Below, piece by piece: positions 61,790-64,000 of a stretch of 64,000 nt of DNA. This DNA is from Mycobacterium montefiorense (GTDB lineage Bacteria; Actinomycetota; Actinomycetes; Mycobacteriales; Mycobacteriaceae), in the NCBI RefSeq assembly GCF_003112775.1, contig NZ_BFCH01000036.1, positions 248,001-312,000 of the forward strand, written 5' to 3'. Numbering within the stretch: the first letter of the stretch is position 1; each line of letters starts with the position of its first letter. The notes under the pieces were generated by a model. The model was not told where the DNA came from, made no database searches, and saw only the letters and a program-made list of their open reading frames with translations. A program made the position numbers and the translations under genes.

Positions 61790-61821
61790 CGCGCCGCGGA
61801 GCTGGTCGTCTCCGCGGCGCG
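61790..61821 (-). terminator. Strong hairpin after lpqN
   Basis: CGCGCCGCGGAG (61790-61801) and CTCCGCGGCGCG (61810-61821) form a perfect 12-base GC stem with an 8-base loop, 13 bases downstream of the lpqN stop. It is probably a terminator without a T run. Confidence 0.75.
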
Positions 61822-61833
61822 ATCCGGCTGCTG

Positions 61834-62505
61834 TCAGGGGGTAATGGTGGTCTGGTCGTCGATCACGTTGGTGGCCTCATTCAACGGGTCGTGATCGCTC
61901 TGCAGCGAATCGGCGTTGAACTGCAACACGTACACCCCGTCCTGGCTCGGGATCACCACCGTCTTCTGTGCGATGGCGCGCGTCTTGCCGTCCCTGGTGT
62001 ACGTGCCACCTAGCTGCCAAGCCTGAAACCCGCCGAGCGTGGACGCATTGCCTTTGGAGCCCTCGTAGCCGGGGAGATTCTGCAGCTCGCCCGGGGCGTA
62101 GTGGAGGATCTTCGCCGGGTCGACGTTACCGGTGAGCTTCGAGAAAATCGCCACGATGGTGGGCGGATCAGCGGGATTGGCGGGCTGCGACTGGACGATG
62201 GCGCCGTAGGACGCGGCGCTGTTCTGCGCGATCTGCCAGCCCGGGGGCACCGGCAGGTTGATGGTGGGGCCGGGGTCGCCGCGGTGCACCGGGGTTTCGG
62301 TGATCTTGTTCTCGACGACATAGTCGGCGATGGACTTGTTGGCGTGTGCGCCCGGTGTCGCGCTGGTGGTCGTCGTGGTCGTCGTTGTCGACGTCGAGGT
62401 GCTTGTCGATGTCGATGTCTTGGTTTCTGACTTGCCGCCCGAGCCGCAACCCACGACCGCCAGACTCAGAGCCACGACAATGGTTGCTGCGGTGAAGTGT
62501 TTCAT
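61834..62505 (-). CDS. lpqN: Lipoprotein LpqN
   Basis: A 223-residue precursor. MKHFTAATIVVALSLAVVGCGSG is a lipoprotein signal peptide (VVGC lipobox), followed by a Thr/Ser tract of about 25 residues and a single LpqN domain: NLPVPPGWQIAQNSAASYGAIVQSQP, TIVAIFSKLTGNVDPAKILHYAPGELQNLPG and TRAIAQKTVVIPSQDGVYVLQFNAD. LpqN of M. tuberculosis is associated with mycolate and glycolipid handling at the cell envelope. Convention puts lpqN one or two genes from the Rv0585c-like gene, as here. Confidence 0.93.
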   Translation of the reverse strand: MKHFTAATIVVALSLAVVGCGSGGKSETKTSTSTSTSTSTTTTTTTTSATPGAHANKSIADYVVENKITETPVHRGDPGPTINLPVPPGWQIAQNSAASYGAIVQSQPANPADPPTIVAIFSKLTGNVDPAKILHYAPGELQNLPGYEGSKGNASTLGGFQAWQLGGTYTRDGKTRAIAQKTVVIPSQDGVYVLQFNADSLQSDHDPLNEATNVIDDQTTITP

Positions 62506-62609
62506 CGATCAACTCTCCCGGAAATTGGGCTAGCACCAGCGCCAGCCGCGCGAAATGAGACTAGCCGACATTGTCGGAGAAAGTTGCTAGTTGAGTATCG
62601 GTCGACCGG

Positions 62610-64000
62610 CTAGACCATGTCGTTGTCGGCGAGCCAGCGCATCACCGGCCAGCCGATGAAGACCGGCAGCCAGCAGGTGAGCACCCGATACAGCAGCACC
62701 GATGGCACGCCGACAGCGGCGGGCACCCCGAACGCGGCCAACCCACCGATCAGCGCCGCTTCGACGGCACCCACGCCGCCGGGCGTCGGCGCGGCCGAGG
62801 CCAGGGTGCCGCCGACCATCGTCACCACCGTGCAGGTGACGAATGTGGCGCCGCCGCCGAAAGCCTGGACGCTGGACCACAGCGCCAGCGCCACACCGAG
62901 AGTCGTTCCGGCACAACCAAGTACGATCAGCGCGAGTCGCCTGGGTTCACGGACCAGCTCGATGAGGTCCTTGGCCACTTCCTGCAGCCGCGGGCGCACC
63001 GCCGTCGCCAGCCAGCCAGCCACGGAGCGTGGGCACGAACAGAAATGTGCCGACAATGCCCAGCGCCACACCCGCGATCAGGTAGAGCACCGTGGCATCG
63101 GGTACGAAATGCGAAAGGTCCATCGACGCGCCCGCCACGGTGCTGAACAAAATCAGCAATAGCAGGTGCATGATCACCTGTACCGATTGCTGCAGCGCCA
63201 CCGCGGCGGTGGCCCGCATGACGGACAGGCCGCTCTTCTGCAAGATCCGGGTGCTCAGTGCCAGCCCGCCGACGCCGGCCGGGGTCGTGGTGGCGGCAAA
63301 GGTGTTGGCTACCTGGGCTATTGACAGCTTCCAGAAGTTCACCGTCCCGTCGGTGCACGCCCACAACGCCGCCGCTGCACCCACATACGTCGAGGCAGAA
63401 ATGAACGCACCCAGTACTGCCCACCACCAGTTCGCCGTCCTGAGCTCGGAAAAGAATGTCGGCACGGTGCTGATGAACGGGTACGCGACATAGACCAGCG
63501 CGCCGAGCAGGACCAGCTGAACGACCTGACTACGGGTGAACCGGGTGATGGTTTCCTTCTCGATCTGATCCGCACCCGTTTGGGATTTGACTTCGGCCCG
63601 CGCGGCCGAGATGACAGCGGACGCGTCGCCTACCGACTTGCGGACCCGTTTGGGCACAGCGGATTTGGTGAGCCGACGCGAGGCGGTCAAGATGTTGTCT
63701 TTGCCGAACGTATCGATGGCCGCCCGAACCGCCGACTTCGCGTCGTACAACGCTGACGTGGTCACCAGCAGCTGGGCCAGGTCGGATTGCAGTTGTGCTT
63801 CGGTGGCGCCGTATTCGGCGTTGCCGAACCCACCGAAGAGCACCGTGCCGTCGTCGACGGTGATCTCGTGGCTGCGCAGGTCGCCGTGCGAGATCTGAAA
63901 GTCGTGCAGCTTTCCCAGCGATTCCCATACCCGCGCGACCGGTGTCGTCTTTGTGCACTCGTCGAGCGGGATCCCCCGAACGGGCCTGTGGGCGTAGAGC
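62610..64000 (-). pseudogene. Rv0585c-like large membrane protein, C-terminal part, frameshifted
   Basis: The gene enters from the right edge. The first readable residues include ISHGDLRSHEITVDDGTVLF, a kinase-like HGD motif. About residue 160 onwards is a multi-helix domain of the lysylphosphatidylglycerol-synthase (UPF0104) type, with VVQLVLLGALVYVAYPF and FAATTTPAGVGGLALSTRI. The frame breaks inside a (GCCA)4 tract (63007-63022). The C-terminal part GWLATAVRPRLQEVAKDLIELVREPRRLALIVLG to DNDMV is in the second frame. Removing one repeat joins them. The relative of Rv0585c (795 residues) would otherwise be complete at its C-terminus. Confidence 0.8.
63007..63022. repeat. GCCA tetranucleotide tract, four copies, in coding sequence
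   Basis: Four exact GCCA copies (TGGC on the coding strand) mark the frameshift in the large membrane protein. Three copies would be in frame; four are not. Such tracts can change length by slipped-strand mispairing. Confidence 0.85.

Overview
This is GC-rich mycobacterial DNA. The first 35 kb follow, in order and orientation, the Mycobacterium tuberculosis stretch from galE3 (Rv0536) to the YajQ-family gene Rv0566c. That stretch holds most of the menaquinone genes, pitA, htpX and gpsA. A PE/PPE pair points to a slow-growing species. It is not the M. tuberculosis complex: galT is intact, a deazaflavin reductase sits where I expect vapBC3, and several inserted genes are absent there. All comparisons with M. 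tuberculosis are from memory; no search was run.

Layout. 1-11 kb: galE3 end, membrane proteins, a Pro/Thr-rich surface protein, two glycosyltransferase-type genes, an APC permease, menE and the phosphate transporter pitA. 11-28 kb: menB, fadD8, then a tightly coupled run amidohydrolase-menC-bpoC-menD-DUF3592 joined by GTGA overlaps, then mgtA, menG, the salicylate-type methyltransferase, menJ, a polyprenyl diphosphate synthase and htpX. Together these make and modify menaquinone: ring (menD, menC, menE, menB), side chain (polyprenyl synthase), ring methylation (menG) and side-chain saturation (menJ). 28-35 kb: gpsA, PE/PPE, an EthA-like monooxygenase, a RES/Xre toxin-antitoxin pair with a long inverted repeat, a YajQ protein and tRNA-Tyr.

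35-58 kb, directly after tRNA-Tyr, is accessory and metabolic: HxlR/hydrolase, NmrA-like reductase, CGNR protein, quinone reductase, a TetR-controlled isochorismatase/aldo-keto reductase unit, an FkbM methyltransferase, and an operon of two mycofactocin-type dehydrogenases, a double carboxymuconolactone-decarboxylase protein and a molybdopterin oxidoreductase facing its own TetR. Two P450s, an adenylate cyclase, an SDR and a FUSC transporter follow. 58-64 kb: galT-galK, two lipoproteins (one LpqN) and a truncated large membrane protein resembling Rv0585c.

The most useful observations are regulatory and mutational. Paired operators can be read for two TetR regulators, and palindromes sit in several divergent promoters. 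Three genes carry indels in short repeats (a 5-bp duplication, a (GCCA)4 tract and a G5 run). There is also an SDR gene remnant, and a CYP125-like P450 whose conserved N-terminus has no canonical start codon. I did not find a wholly new multi-gene defence or mobile system.
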